Below are positions 45,719-54,399 of a DNA stretch of 64,000 nt, one piece after another. Made by a program: the position numbers and the translations under genes. Each line of letters begins with the position of its first letter. Position 1 is the stretch's first letter. The DNA is from Candidatus Gastranaerophilales bacterium (lineage in GTDB: Bacteria > Cyanobacteriota > Vampirovibrionia > Gastranaerophilales > Gastranaerophilaceae), in assembly GCA_944324255.1 (NCBI GenBank), contig CALUVM010000006.1, positions 1-64,000 of the forward strand, written 5' to 3'. The notes below the pieces were generated by a model. The model did no database searches and was not told the DNA's origin. It saw only the letters and a program-made list of their open reading frames with translations.

Positions 45719-46918
45719 ATGCCAAAAGTTTCAATAATTGTACCTGTATATAATGGTGAAAGATATATTGCAAAATGTGTCAGCTCAATCCTTTCACAAA
45801 CATTAAGTGATAGTGAAGTTATATTGGTTGATGACGGTTCTACCGATAAAACTCCTGAAATATTGAAAGAATATGCTAATAAAGATAATAGAATAAGAAT
45901 CATTACTCAAATAAATCAAAAACAAGGTGCTGCTAGAAATCGAGGGCTTGAGATTGCGCAAGGTGAATATATAACATTTATTGATGCTGATGATTGGATT
46001 GATGAAAATTATCTTGAAAAAATGTATAAATATGCATCTTCCGCTAATGCAGATTTAGCAATCTCTACTTCCATACGAGAAACAGGTCATAGACACAGAT
46101 ATCATTTAAAATTTGATAATTATCAAGTTATTGAAAATTTTGATGAAATTCTTGAGGTTCTTAGAATGCATTGGGAACCTCATTCAAAATTGTATAAAAC
46201 AGAAATAGCAAAGTCTATAAAATTTGAAGAAGGGGTCTATTTTGAAGATGGAAGATATATTGTACGTTTCCTTAATCAAACAAAAAAAATGGTAACTGTA
46301 CCAAAAGTTGCTTACCATTATGTTATGAACCCTAATTCCACAATTAAAAGAAAACCGTCTATAGCTACAATCCTTGACAGAATAGAATCAGCTATTGATA
46401 TTATTAATTATTCGGAGGAACATAATATTAAAATACCTGAATATTTAATTTATAAAGAGATAAAAGGTCCACTTGCTATTAAACATTATAAATATAAGAA
46501 AATCTATCATGTTTTTGGAATAAAAATTTTTAATAGGAATATGCCTTTTGAAAATAATCATAATTTTTTGGTCTTTGCAAATAAAGATGATTGGTCTTTA
46601 CTTGCAAATATTAAAAATATCTTTTTCGATTCTAAAATAACAGTTATAACAGATGAGAATTCTGCAAAAATTTTAGAACAATATGCAGATAGTATAATTA
46701 TTAGTAACCATATTTTTGACATATTAAAGAAATTAAAGCATCAAAAGATATTCTGCCTCATTCCATTAAGAATAAATTTTATGAAAAAATTTTTACTCTC
46801 ATTCTTAAAACCAAAATATGTACTTAAAATGCCCAAAGAAGTATTTAAAACTTCTTATGCAAAAGATAAATACATACTAAAACAAATCACACATCGACAA
46901 ATTAAAGACTATACTTAA
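45719..46918 (+). CDS. GT2-family glycosyltransferase
   Basis: A 399-residue GT-A enzyme: VSIIVPVYNGERYIAKCV, EVILVDDGSTDKTPEIL, the metal-binding DADDW (FIDADDWIDENYL) and a polar C-terminal region of about 160 residues with no membrane segments. It starts directly at the end of the GT9 gene. The gene is visibly more A+T-rich than its neighbours, as often in surface-polysaccharide genes acquired by transfer. Confidence 0.92.
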   Translation: MPKVSIIVPVYNGERYIAKCVSSILSQTLSDSEVILVDDGSTDKTPEILKEYANKDNRIRIITQINQKQGAARNRGLEIAQGEYITFIDADDWIDENYLEKMYKYASSANADLAISTSIRETGHRHRYHLKFDNYQVIENFDEILEVLRMHWEPHSKLYKTEIAKSIKFEEGVYFEDGRYIVRFLNQTKKMVTVPKVAYHYVMNPNSTIKRKPSIATILDRIESAIDIINYSEEHNIKIPEYLIYKEIKGPLAIKHYKYKKIYHVFGIKIFNRNMPFENNHNFLVFANKDDWSLLANIKNIFFDSKITVITDENSAKILEQYADSIIISNHIFDILKKLKHQKIFCLIPLRINFMKKFLLSFLKPKYVLKMPKEVFKTSYAKDKYILKQITHRQIKDYT

Positions 46919-46945
46919 TAGAAATATCCTAGGAGCTTAGAAAAA

Positions 46946-47848
46946 TTGTTTACCAAAATAATTTCTTTTAAAAATACTGATGGACATTATATTTTAACTA
47001 TTTTTAAAAAAATCCAAATTAGTATAAAACATAAATGCAGCTTTGATTATAAACCCGCAGTATCATATGGTTTAAATCAAACAAAAAGGAATCCGGAGTT
47101 AATAGTTTCCATTACTTCTTATCCTGGAAGAATTCATGCTGTACACAAATCAATAAATACATTACTTAGACAGAGTTTAAAACCTGATAAAATAGTCCTT
47201 TGGCTGGCAAAAGAACAATTTCCGGATGGTAAAGCTAAACTTCCGGAAGAACTATTAAGATTAGAAGAATTAGGATTGGAAATAAGATGGTGTGAGGATT
47301 TAAAGTCATACAAAAAGCTTATACCCGCCCTTAGAGAATTTCCGGATGCCATTATTGTTACTGCAGATGATGACATTTATTATGAAAAAGACTGGTTGGA
47401 ATGTCTTTATAGGGAATATTTGAAAAATAAGAAAAACATATATGTTAAACGTGCTATAAAACTTGATTTATGTGACAATACAATTATCCCGCTTTCCAGT
47501 CGAAAATGCCGGCAAATAGATATGTCTAAACCAAGTTTTTTATATCAGATGTTAGGTGGTTCAGGCTGTTTGTATCCACCAGGAAGTTTGTACAGTGATA
47601 CAGTAAATGGAAATAAAGCTTTAGAGATTTTGCCTTACAATGATGACATTTTTTTCTGGATAATGTCAGTACTTAACAAAACCAAGATTGTCGTGGTGCA
47701 AGGCTTTGACAGGTCTCTATATTTTGTTGATGAAGTACAGCAAGATGGATTATGTCATAAAAACAGAGAGATTGGTGAACAAAATATGTACAATTATGTT
47801 ACCGGTTTATATCCTGAACTTTTAGAAATTATAAAGGCGGCTGAATAG
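46946..47848 (+). CDS. putative glycosyltransferase (GT-A-like)
   Basis: A 300-residue protein with LIVSITSYPGRIHAVHKSINTLL at about 50-72, ALREFPDAIIVTADDDIYYEKDWL (DDD metal motif near 145) and GGSGCLYPPGSL, matching glycosyltransferase-like proteins of capsule clusters. The start is TTG after AGGAG (11-nt spacing); no better ATG lies nearby. A+T-rich like the previous gene. Confidence 0.82.
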   Translation: MFTKIISFKNTDGHYILTIFKKIQISIKHKCSFDYKPAVSYGLNQTKRNPELIVSITSYPGRIHAVHKSINTLLRQSLKPDKIVLWLAKEQFPDGKAKLPEELLRLEELGLEIRWCEDLKSYKKLIPALREFPDAIIVTADDDIYYEKDWLECLYREYLKNKKNIYVKRAIKLDLCDNTIIPLSSRKCRQIDMSKPSFLYQMLGGSGCLYPPGSLYSDTVNGNKALEILPYNDDIFFWIMSVLNKTKIVVVQGFDRSLYFVDEVQQDGLCHKNREIGEQNMYNYVTGLYPELLEIIKAAE

Positions 47849-47852
47849 TTAT

Positions 47853-48416
47853 ATGATAGATTTGATTTTTAAATTGTTTACATTTTTTATTCCGAATAAA
47901 AAATTAAGAAAAAATCTCCGTGAACAGATAAAAACGTTATTTTATGGAAGAAAAGTTTTATTTCGAGCTAAAAAAATCGGATGTAACTTTGTATGCAGCG
48001 GATATAGTAATGCTAATAAAGCAACCGAAATAGGTGATAATACACGTTTTAACGGAGTTGAAATAGAAGGAAGTGCAAAAGTTATTATTGGCAAACATTG
48101 TCAGTTTGGTAAGGGTATTATGATTATTTCAGATAATCATAACTATGATAAAGGTAATAAAATACCATTTAGTGATCCTTGTATTCCAAAAGGGGTAATA
48201 ATTGGTGATTTTTGTTGGATTGGTGCAAGAGCTTTGCTTCTTCCCGGAACAAAAATCGGCGAAGGTGCAATTATCCAAGGCGGCAGTGTTGTGCACGGGG
48301 AAATTCCGCCGTATGCTATTGCCGGCGGCAATCCTGCAAAAGTATTTAAATATAGAGATATAGAACATTTTAAAAAATTAAAAGAGAATGGAGATTTTTT
48401 ATTTACTCTTCTATAA
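47853..48416 (+). CDS. hexapeptide-repeat acyltransferase (copy 2)
   Basis: A 187-residue paralogue of the gene at 44230, with the same order: basic N-terminus, FVCSGYSNANKATEIGDN, ISDNHNYDKGNKIPF with the catalytic His, then LPGTKIGEGAIIQGGS and GGNPAKVFK. N-terminal halves differ at many residues. Over the last coils (48243-48373 versus 44623-44753) the two genes differ by about ten third-position changes and no amino acid. It closes the cluster. Confidence 0.9.
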   Translation: MIDLIFKLFTFFIPNKKLRKNLREQIKTLFYGRKVLFRAKKIGCNFVCSGYSNANKATEIGDNTRFNGVEIEGSAKVIIGKHCQFGKGIMIISDNHNYDKGNKIPFSDPCIPKGVIIGDFCWIGARALLLPGTKIGEGAIIQGGSVVHGEIPPYAIAGGNPAKVFKYRDIEHFKKLKENGDFLFTLL

Positions 48417-48509
48417 TTTTCATAGAATATTAAACAAGATGAGCAATACATAAGAAACCAGGCTGGGCATATTTACCCAACACAGCTGAAAGGGTGAAAA
48501 AGCAACACA

Positions 48510-48541
48510 TCACCCCTTCCCTCTCCCCAAGGAGAGGGAGA
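48510..48541. repeat. C/G-rich REP-like palindrome
   Basis: caccccttccctctccccaa followed by ggagaggga lies between the glycan cluster and murF; compare 34226-34260. Confidence 0.55.
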
Positions 48542-48578
48542 TAAAACAACAGAGAGTTAAAGAACGAAAGGCAAAGTA

Positions 48579-49883
48579 ATGAAACTTAATGAAATAATCA
48601 AAGCCGTAAATCCAAAAATATTAAACGGAAGTAGTGAAGATTTAGACGTAAATATTTCAACCGATACCAGAACAATTTCCTGCGGAGATTTCTATTTGCC
48701 TTTGAAAGGAGCATCTTTTGACGGTGAAAAATTTATACCTCAGGCAATCGAAAAAGGGGCTGTAGGATGCTTTACCACCTATGCGGAAGTTCACGGTATA
48801 ACTTTTCAGGTGCCCGATACTCTGGAGGCGTATTTAAAACTTGCTAATTACAGGAGAAATAAACTGAATTTTACCGTGGTTGCGGTTACCGGAAGTTCCG
48901 GCAAAACAACTACAAAAGAACTGATTTCATCAGTTTTATCGGAAAAATTTAAAACCTTTAAAACTCCTCTCAATCATAATAACGAAATCGGTTTTTGCCA
49001 GACAATTTTTGAAGCGCCTGACGATACGGAAGTTCTGGTGCTTGAGATGGGTATGCGGGGGTTAGGAGAAATTGAACTTCTTTCCAAATACTCGGAGCCA
49101 GATATTACAATTATCTCCAATGTCGGAACGGCTCACATCGGCAGACTGGGTTCAAGAGAAAATATAGCCAAAGCGAAATGCGAAATTGTTAAACATCAGC
49201 GGGGGAATGTTTTTATTGCTCATGATGATGATTTAATCAAAAATACAGTAGAATTTTCAGGCGAGAAAATTTATTACTCAATTAAAGAGGTAAAAATTTT
49301 AGAAAAAACCGCAAACTATTCTAAATTTGAATACAAAGGAACAGTATATGAATTAAATACCGGCGGGGATTATAATATTGAAAATTCTCTTGCTGCAATT
49401 AATACAGGTTTAAAACTCGGGATGAAAGAAGAAGAAATCCAAAAAGGATTAAAAAACTACCATCCGATAGAAAAACGGTGGGAATGGGTAAATGCAGGCG
49501 GTTTTAAGATAATAAACGACAGCTATAATGCAAATCCTGAATCAATGAAAGCTTTTGTTGATACTATTTTTGAATTGTATAAAGACTATGCTCTTGTTCT
49601 TGCTGATATGGGAGAATTAGGAGAAAATGAAGCACGGTATCATAAAGAGTTAGGAAAGTATATTAATAATCATAAATTGTTAAAATCTAATTCTATAATT
49701 ATTTCAATAGGCAATCTTTCCAAATATATAACAGATGAGATAAATAATGCAGCAAGTATCCATTTTTCTGATATAGAAAGTGCCGCCAAATATATAAAAG
49801 CCAATGTTTCTGCGGATAAAACCCTGTTTTTAAAAGGTTCAAGAAGTATGAAACTTGAAAACCTGATAGAAGCTCTTAGCTAA
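48579..49883 (+). CDS. murF: UDP-MurNAc-tripeptide D-Ala-D-Ala ligase MurF
   Basis: Adds D-Ala-D-Ala to the peptidoglycan precursor in the cytoplasm. The 434 residues have the N-terminal MurF domain (STDTRTISCGDFYLPLKG), ATP loop VAVTGSSGKTTTKELI, NHNNEIG, LEMGMRGLGEI, ISNVGTAHIGRLGS, the NDSYNANPESMKA motif and LADMGELG. Its Lys/DAP preference cannot be read from the sequence. An AAAG upstream of the ATG is a weak ribosome site. Confidence 0.96.
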   Translation: MKLNEIIKAVNPKILNGSSEDLDVNISTDTRTISCGDFYLPLKGASFDGEKFIPQAIEKGAVGCFTTYAEVHGITFQVPDTLEAYLKLANYRRNKLNFTVVAVTGSSGKTTTKELISSVLSEKFKTFKTPLNHNNEIGFCQTIFEAPDDTEVLVLEMGMRGLGEIELLSKYSEPDITIISNVGTAHIGRLGSRENIAKAKCEIVKHQRGNVFIAHDDDLIKNTVEFSGEKIYYSIKEVKILEKTANYSKFEYKGTVYELNTGGDYNIENSLAAINTGLKLGMKEEEIQKGLKNYHPIEKRWEWVNAGGFKIINDSYNANPESMKAFVDTIFELYKDYALVLADMGELGENEARYHKELGKYINNHKLLKSNSIIISIGNLSKYITDEINNAASIHFSDIESAAKYIKANVSADKTLFLKGSRSMKLENLIEALS

Positions 49884-50182
49884 CCATGCTTACATCTTTA
49901 CAAAACTTAACCTCAACTCCGCAACATGAAAACATGCCAGAGGCATGGGTTTGCATGGTTTTATTTTATCCAAACCATGTAGGCATGGGTATTTAGATGG
50001 GCTTAAAATGTCTTAAGGTCAATAGATACAGGGGTTTTAATATATGTAAAAATGTGTTTACAATTGGGTTGTAATGGGTTGTAAAAGCTTTCTTAAGCCA
50101 TATAATAAAAGAGTAGTTGAAATTAATTATTCGACATTGGGGAATATAAAAAGCACAGTGATGTGTATTTTCGGAGGAATAA
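49884..50182. other. gap with short internal repeats and a promoter
   Basis: Contains repeated catgc/gcatggg words (49925-49995) that can pair with each other, and a doubled gggttgtaa (50067 and 50077). A promoter is at its right end: TTGTAA 50079-50084, 16 nt, TATAAT 50101-50106. No coding frame is credible. Confidence 0.5.
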
Positions 50183-50398
50183 GTGTTTAAAAGTCGTGAT
50201 ATGGGAAGAGCTATTGCTGTTAAAAGATGGACACCAACAGCATTAGAATGTTATAAAAGAGGCTGCAATTGCGAAGGATGCTTCTATAGTGATTTTTTTA
50301 GCGCAACGGCGCAAAAATGCCAGATGAAGGCTGCCGTACTTGAACTTGTAAGAACAATCGGTGCTCCTAATGTCGAGCTGCCGCAAATTTTAGAATAG
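50183..50398 (+). CDS. small Cys-rich protein
   Basis: A 71-residue protein with a GTG start after GGAGGAA (50174-50180). Cysteines at 23, 28, 30, 33 and 46 (C-x4-C-x-C-x2-C...C) suggest a zinc or Fe-S site. Around them lie a basic N-terminus (MGRAIAVKRW) and a helix (KAAVLELVRTIGAP). Strong ribosome site, own promoter and good composition argue for a real gene. No family name is certain; DNA or RNA contact, or a redox role, are guesses. Confidence 0.75.
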   Translation: MFKSRDMGRAIAVKRWTPTALECYKRGCNCEGCFYSDFFSATAQKCQMKAAVLELVRTIGAPNVELPQILE

Positions 50399-50506
50399 TA
50401 CCTCCTCGGGTTTTATGTAAATATTTTGAAGATAAATAAGAGTTTGACCCTTTAAAAATCTTCTGAAATGTTGTACAATAGAAAGGTAGCACATTAGGAG
50501 GTGTAA

Positions 50507-50866
50507 ATGTATATACACGTAAATGGTAAAAACATTGAGATTACTGATGCTATCAAGGCTTATGTCAAAGAAAAGCTCGGTAAAGTGACCAATCACTATG
50601 ATCAGATTACAGGTATTGACGTAATGCTTTCGGTAATCAAAAACCCTGCTGCAACCGGAAAACACGTTGCAGAAGTATCTTGCAAAATGAATACCGGCGT
50701 TCTTCGCTGCGAAGAATCAGCTGAATCCATGTATGCAAGTATTGACCTTCTTGCCGACAAACTGGACCGTCAGGTTAAGAAGTTCAAAAACAAGGCTTTG
50801 TATTCTGACAAGTCTACAATCCGTAACTCTGAAGAACCTGCCATAGAAGAGGCTGTAGAAAGTTAA
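50507..50866 (+). CDS. hpf: ribosome hibernation-promoting factor, short form
   Basis: A 119-residue HPF/RaiA-type protein (MYIHVNGKNIEITDAIKAYVKEKL, then VSCKMNTGVLRCEE and a DRQVKKFKNK helix) that binds the 30S decoding region in stationary phase. It lacks the C-terminal dimerisation domain of long HPF and ends in an acidic tail. AGGAGG precedes the ATG, and TACAAT (50474-50479) lies upstream. Confidence 0.93.
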   Translation: MYIHVNGKNIEITDAIKAYVKEKLGKVTNHYDQITGIDVMLSVIKNPAATGKHVAEVSCKMNTGVLRCEESAESMYASIDLLADKLDRQVKKFKNKALYSDKSTIRNSEEPAIEEAVES

Positions 50867-50923
50867 TCAGCAGGTAAGCTTCCGAAAACGTGCAGACTAT
50901 TAACTAAGAAATGATTGAATAAA

Positions 50924-51718
50924 ATGATTAACGGTAAAAAAGTAGTAGTAATAATGCCTGCATATAATGCGGAAAAGACTTTAGAAAAAACTTATAATGA
51001 GATTTATCAAAATTTCGTCGACGAGATTATTCTTGTCGACGATTTCTCTTCTGATGAGACTAAAGAAATTTCAAAACGTCTTGGAATAACAACTATAGTC
51101 CATGAAAAGAATCTGGGTTACGGCGGGAATCAAAAATCGTGCTATCGTGCCGCATTGAAAGCCGGTGCGGATATTGTTATTATGCTTCATCCGGATTATC
51201 AATATACGCCGAAACTAATTCCGGCAATTGCTTCTATGATGGCATTTGAAGAATATGATGCTGTTATAGCATCAAGAATGCTCGGTAATTCTGCGCTCAA
51301 AGGCGGGATGCCTCTGTATAAGTTTATCTCAAACAGGTTTTTAACCGAGTTTCAGAACATTGTTATCGGAGAAAAATTGTCGGAGTATCACACGGGTTTC
51401 AGGGGATTTACCAGAAAGATTTTAGAGAAACTGCCTCTGGAAGACTGCAGTAACGATTTTATTTTTGATAACCAGATGCTGGCACTTATATTATTTAACG
51501 GCTATAAAATCGGAGAAATTTCCTGTCCGACCAAATATTTTAAGGAAGCTTCTTCAATTAACTTTGTCCGTTCCTGCAAATACGGACTTGAGGTTTTACT
51601 TGTGAGTATGAAATACCGTCTTGCGAAATTGGGATTTCCTGTAAAGCTGTTTACTAAATCAGGGAAGCAGCTTGAACTTGATAAAGAATTGAAATATTAC
51701 AACAAAAAAGCCGGTTGA
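50924..51718 (+). CDS. GT2-family glycosyltransferase (dolichyl-phosphate-mannose-synthase-like)
   Basis: A 264-residue enzyme with [53 protein letters not shown] and MLHPDYQY, as in polyprenyl-phosphate sugar transferases. The C-terminal part ([17 protein letters not shown]) is soluble; no membrane helices follow. I used ATG 50924 rather than a TTG 9 nt earlier. Confidence 0.9.
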   Translation: MINGKKVVVIMPAYNAEKTLEKTYNEIYQNFVDEIILVDDFSSDETKEISKRLGITTIVHEKNLGYGGNQKSCYRAALKAGADIVIMLHPDYQYTPKLIPAIASMMAFEEYDAVIASRMLGNSALKGGMPLYKFISNRFLTEFQNIVIGEKLSEYHTGFRGFTRKILEKLPLEDCSNDFIFDNQMLALILFNGYKIGEISCPTKYFKEASSINFVRSCKYGLEVLLVSMKYRLAKLGFPVKLFTKSGKQLELDKELKYYNKKAG

Positions 51719-51773
51719 TTATTTAAAATCAGAGAGTACAATTATTTGTAACCAGATTTAAGGAGTACAAATA

Positions 51774-52643
51774 ATGAAAGTAACTTTTAACACCCAGTCA
51801 ACAAATCAGTATTATGCAAAACCTTCTTTTCATGGCGTGCCGAAAAATGTTCTAAAAACGCAGCCCGATGTATTTACCAAAACAACACCGAAAGCGGCTG
51901 TTGGGATTCTGGGCACTCTTGCTGCCGTATTTGGGATTAAAAATACAGAATCAGCAGAAAAAGCCGAGTTAAGACATTTTATAAACCAGCAGCTTGATCA
52001 GGGACTTTACGGCGAAATCCCTATGCATCGTGCAGATTTAGAAACAATGATTGATACACATGAAAAACTTAGAAAATATCCGAAAGTTTTGGAACAAATT
52101 CATCTGACAAAGAATTTTGAAGGAAAGATTCCTATGCATTATGCAAAGGATGGAGAAGCTGCTGAAATAGGCAGAGTTTTTAAAGACAGACCGGATGTGT
52201 TAAAGAAAATATATCTTACTAAAAATAAAAAAGGAAAAACTCCTCTTTATTATGCAACGCCGGATATGATAACAGATGTTTTTACAATTTTCAAAGACGA
52301 GCCTTCTACTCTTAAGAAGATTTTACTTGTAAAAAATAAAAGAGATAAATATCCGATTCACGATATGGGTGAAAAAGAGATTGCTCTGGCTCATCTTGAA
52401 TTACTTAATTATCCGGATATTCTTGTGAAATTGTTTTCTCCGGATTCTGTAAAAAAGTTTAATGACGAATCAGTAGAGCTTGTGCAGTTTATAGTTAAAA
52501 CTTCTCTGTTGAGAGAAGACTTATCTTCAAAACAAAAAGAAATACTCAGAAAAAGCCGAACTGTCTTAAATGACCGTATTATAAAATTAGAACGTCAAGG
52601 AATGGTGGATGCAAATAGTTTTAGGGACATCGAATCCGAATAA
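51774..52643 (+). CDS. ankyrin-like repeat protein with F-H-G N-terminus
   Basis: A 289-residue protein starting MKVTFNTQS and reaching PSFHGVPKN at 22-30, the shared N-terminal signature. A short hydrophobic stretch (AAVGILGTLAAVFGI, about 42-56) follows. Residues 80-215 hold about four repeats of some 35 residues with GKIPMHYA, GKTPLYYA and KYPIHDM at the turns and LKKI-LTKN-like helices, resembling ankyrin repeats. AAGGAG precedes the ATG. It overlaps rdgB by 35 nt. Protein binding is likely; the partner is unknown. Confidence 0.75.
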   Translation: MKVTFNTQSTNQYYAKPSFHGVPKNVLKTQPDVFTKTTPKAAVGILGTLAAVFGIKNTESAEKAELRHFINQQLDQGLYGEIPMHRADLETMIDTHEKLRKYPKVLEQIHLTKNFEGKIPMHYAKDGEAAEIGRVFKDRPDVLKKIYLTKNKKGKTPLYYATPDMITDVFTIFKDEPSTLKKILLVKNKRDKYPIHDMGEKEIALAHLELLNYPDILVKLFSPDSVKKFNDESVELVQFIVKTSLLREDLSSKQKEILRKSRTVLNDRIIKLERQGMVDANSFRDIESE

Positions 52644-53181
52644 GGTTCGTGAAATTAACGAAATGATATCCGGTACGGGAGTAGAATTTATACTTCCTCC
52701 GGAGGGTTTTGACCCGATTGAAGACGGGGAAACTTTTGAAGAGAATTCTCTTATAAAAGCGCAGGCTGCCTGGGAGATTTCCAGAAATTGGGCACTTGCT
52801 GACGATTCCGGTCTATGCATAAAATCATTGGGCGGCAAACCCGGAATCCATTCCGCAAGATATGCAGAAACTCCGCAAAAACGTATAGACAGGGTGCTGG
52901 ACGAACTTACGGGGATTAAAGACAGAGAGGCATATTTTGAGTGCTGTATGACTTTAATCAACCCGAAAGGCAAGATTGCAAAGGTTTCTATAGGAATTTG
53001 CGAAGGCTCAATTGTTGAAAAGCAGCGTGGAACCCACGGTTTTGGATATGACCCGATTTTCCTATTAAAGGATTCCGACAAAACAATGGCTGAACTTGAA
53101 GATGAAGAGAAAAACAGGGTTTCTCATCGTTCAAAAGCTCTGGCAGGAATTCTGGAATACCTCTCAACCCCTGTTAATTAG
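52609..53181 (+). CDS. rdgB: XTP/dITP diphosphatase (RdgB/HAM1)
   Basis: Hydrolyses non-canonical purine nucleoside triphosphates to keep inosine and xanthosine out of nucleic acids. The 190 residues show VLGTSNPNKVREI, EENSLIKAQAA, ALADDSGLCIKSLGGKPGIHSARYA, HGFGYDPIF and VSHRSKAL. AAGGA lies 7 nt before the ATG, inside the end of the ankyrin-like gene. Confidence 0.96.
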   Translation: MQIVLGTSNPNKVREINEMISGTGVEFILPPEGFDPIEDGETFEENSLIKAQAAWEISRNWALADDSGLCIKSLGGKPGIHSARYAETPQKRIDRVLDELTGIKDREAYFECCMTLINPKGKIAKVSIGICEGSIVEKQRGTHGFGYDPIFLLKDSDKTMAELEDEEKNRVSHRSKALAGILEYLSTPVN

Positions 53182-53265
53182 CAGGTTTAGGCAGGCTTGC
53201 CCTAATTTTCTGTTTATGATAATATCAAGGAAAATAGTTAGTAATTACGCAGTTAAGGAGTAAGT

Positions 53266-53823
53266 ATGATTTCAGTAAACGATTTAAAGAATGGCTTAAC
53301 ACTTGAACTGGATAACGGTCTATGGACAGTTGTTGAGTTCTTGCACGTAAAACCGGGCAAAGGTGCAGCATTTGTAAGAACCAAGCTTAAAAATGCGGAA
53401 AACGGCAACGTTATTGAAAGAACATTCAGAGCCGGTGAAAAAGTTGCAAAAGCTATGCTTAACCGTAAAGAAATGCAGTATTTATACAAAGAAGGCAAAG
53501 AGTTCGTTATGATGGATATGGAATCTTACGAACAATTGCAGTTAACAGAAGAACAAGTTGGCGACGGTGTTAAATATCTTAAAGAAAATATGATTGTACA
53601 AGTATTGACCCACGACTCAAGAATTATTGGTGTTGATATTCCTGCACACGTTGAGCTGGAAGTTGTTGATACTCCTCCGGCAGAAAAAGGTAACACTGCT
53701 CAAGGCGGTACAAAACCTGCTACATTGGAAACCGGTGCAGTTGTTCAAGTTCCGTTCTTTGTACAAAACGGAGATGTTATAAGAGTTGATACCAGAAGCA
53801 ACGAATATCTTGACAGATGCTAA
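53266..53823 (+). CDS. efp: elongation factor P
   Basis: Relieves ribosome stalling at proline runs. The 185 residues have three beta-barrel domains, with the modification-site lysine in the loop KPGKGAAF (K32) and the C-terminal signature around IRVDTRSNEYLDR. AAGGAG precedes the ATG. The efp-accB order matches cyanobacteria. Confidence 0.97.
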   Translation: MISVNDLKNGLTLELDNGLWTVVEFLHVKPGKGAAFVRTKLKNAENGNVIERTFRAGEKVAKAMLNRKEMQYLYKEGKEFVMMDMESYEQLQLTEEQVGDGVKYLKENMIVQVLTHDSRIIGVDIPAHVELEVVDTPPAEKGNTAQGGTKPATLETGAVVQVPFFVQNGDVIRVDTRSNEYLDRC

Positions 53824-53866
53824 GTTTAACTTTAGCGGACCTGGATTCTAAAGGAGATTATTAAGT

Positions 53867-54328
53867 ATGAAATTTGAAACAGATTATATAGAAAAATTAG
53901 CTAAGATTATTGCTGATAACGAGCTTACGGAGATATCACTTGAAGATGGCGAACAAGCAATAACAATCAGAAAAGATTTACCGGAAGTAACAATGACAGC
54001 TGCGCCTGTTGCTGCACCGGCTGCTGTATCAGCACCTGTGTCTGCGGCACCAGCTCAAGCACCGGCTGCAGCACCGGAAGCTCCGGCTCCAAAAGGTAAG
54101 GCTATAACTTCACCTATGGTAGGGACTTTCTATGCATCACCTTCACCGGATGCAGAGCCGTTTGTTGAAGTCGGTAAAACAATTTCTGAAGGGGATGTTG
54201 TTTGTATTATAGAAGCAATGAAGCTTATGAACGAAATTAAATCAGAACATTCCGGCAAGGTCGTTCAAATATGTGTTAAGAACGGCGACCCTATTGAATT
54301 CGGTCAAGTTTTAATGTATGTGGAATAA
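53867..54328 (+). CDS. accB: biotin carboxyl carrier protein AccB
   Basis: Carrier subunit of acetyl-CoA carboxylase, the first step of fatty-acid synthesis. The 153 residues have an N-terminal domain, an Ala/Pro-rich linker (about 45-75) and the biotinyl domain with the target lysine in [14 protein letters not shown] precedes the ATG. It is followed by a terminator-like hairpin before accC. Confidence 0.96.
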   Translation: MKFETDYIEKLAKIIADNELTEISLEDGEQAITIRKDLPEVTMTAAPVAAPAAVSAPVSAAPAQAPAAAPEAPAPKGKAITSPMVGTFYASPSPDAEPFVEVGKTISEGDVVCIIEAMKLMNEIKSEHSGKVVQICVKNGDPIEFGQVLMYVE

Positions 54329-54339
54329 AGGAAGTAGTG

Positions 54340-54386
54340 AACAGTGAATAGTGAATAGAATTAAATTTCTATTCACTGTTGTTTTT
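54340..54386 (+). terminator. hairpin between accB and accC built from the dispersed repeat
   Basis: AACAGTGAATAG (54340-54351) pairs perfectly with CTATTCACTGTT (54369-54380), with a loop containing a second gtgaatag, and is followed by GTTTTT. It looks like an intrinsic terminator or attenuator inside the operon. Confidence 0.7.
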
Positions 54387-54399
54387 AAGGGAATTAAAT

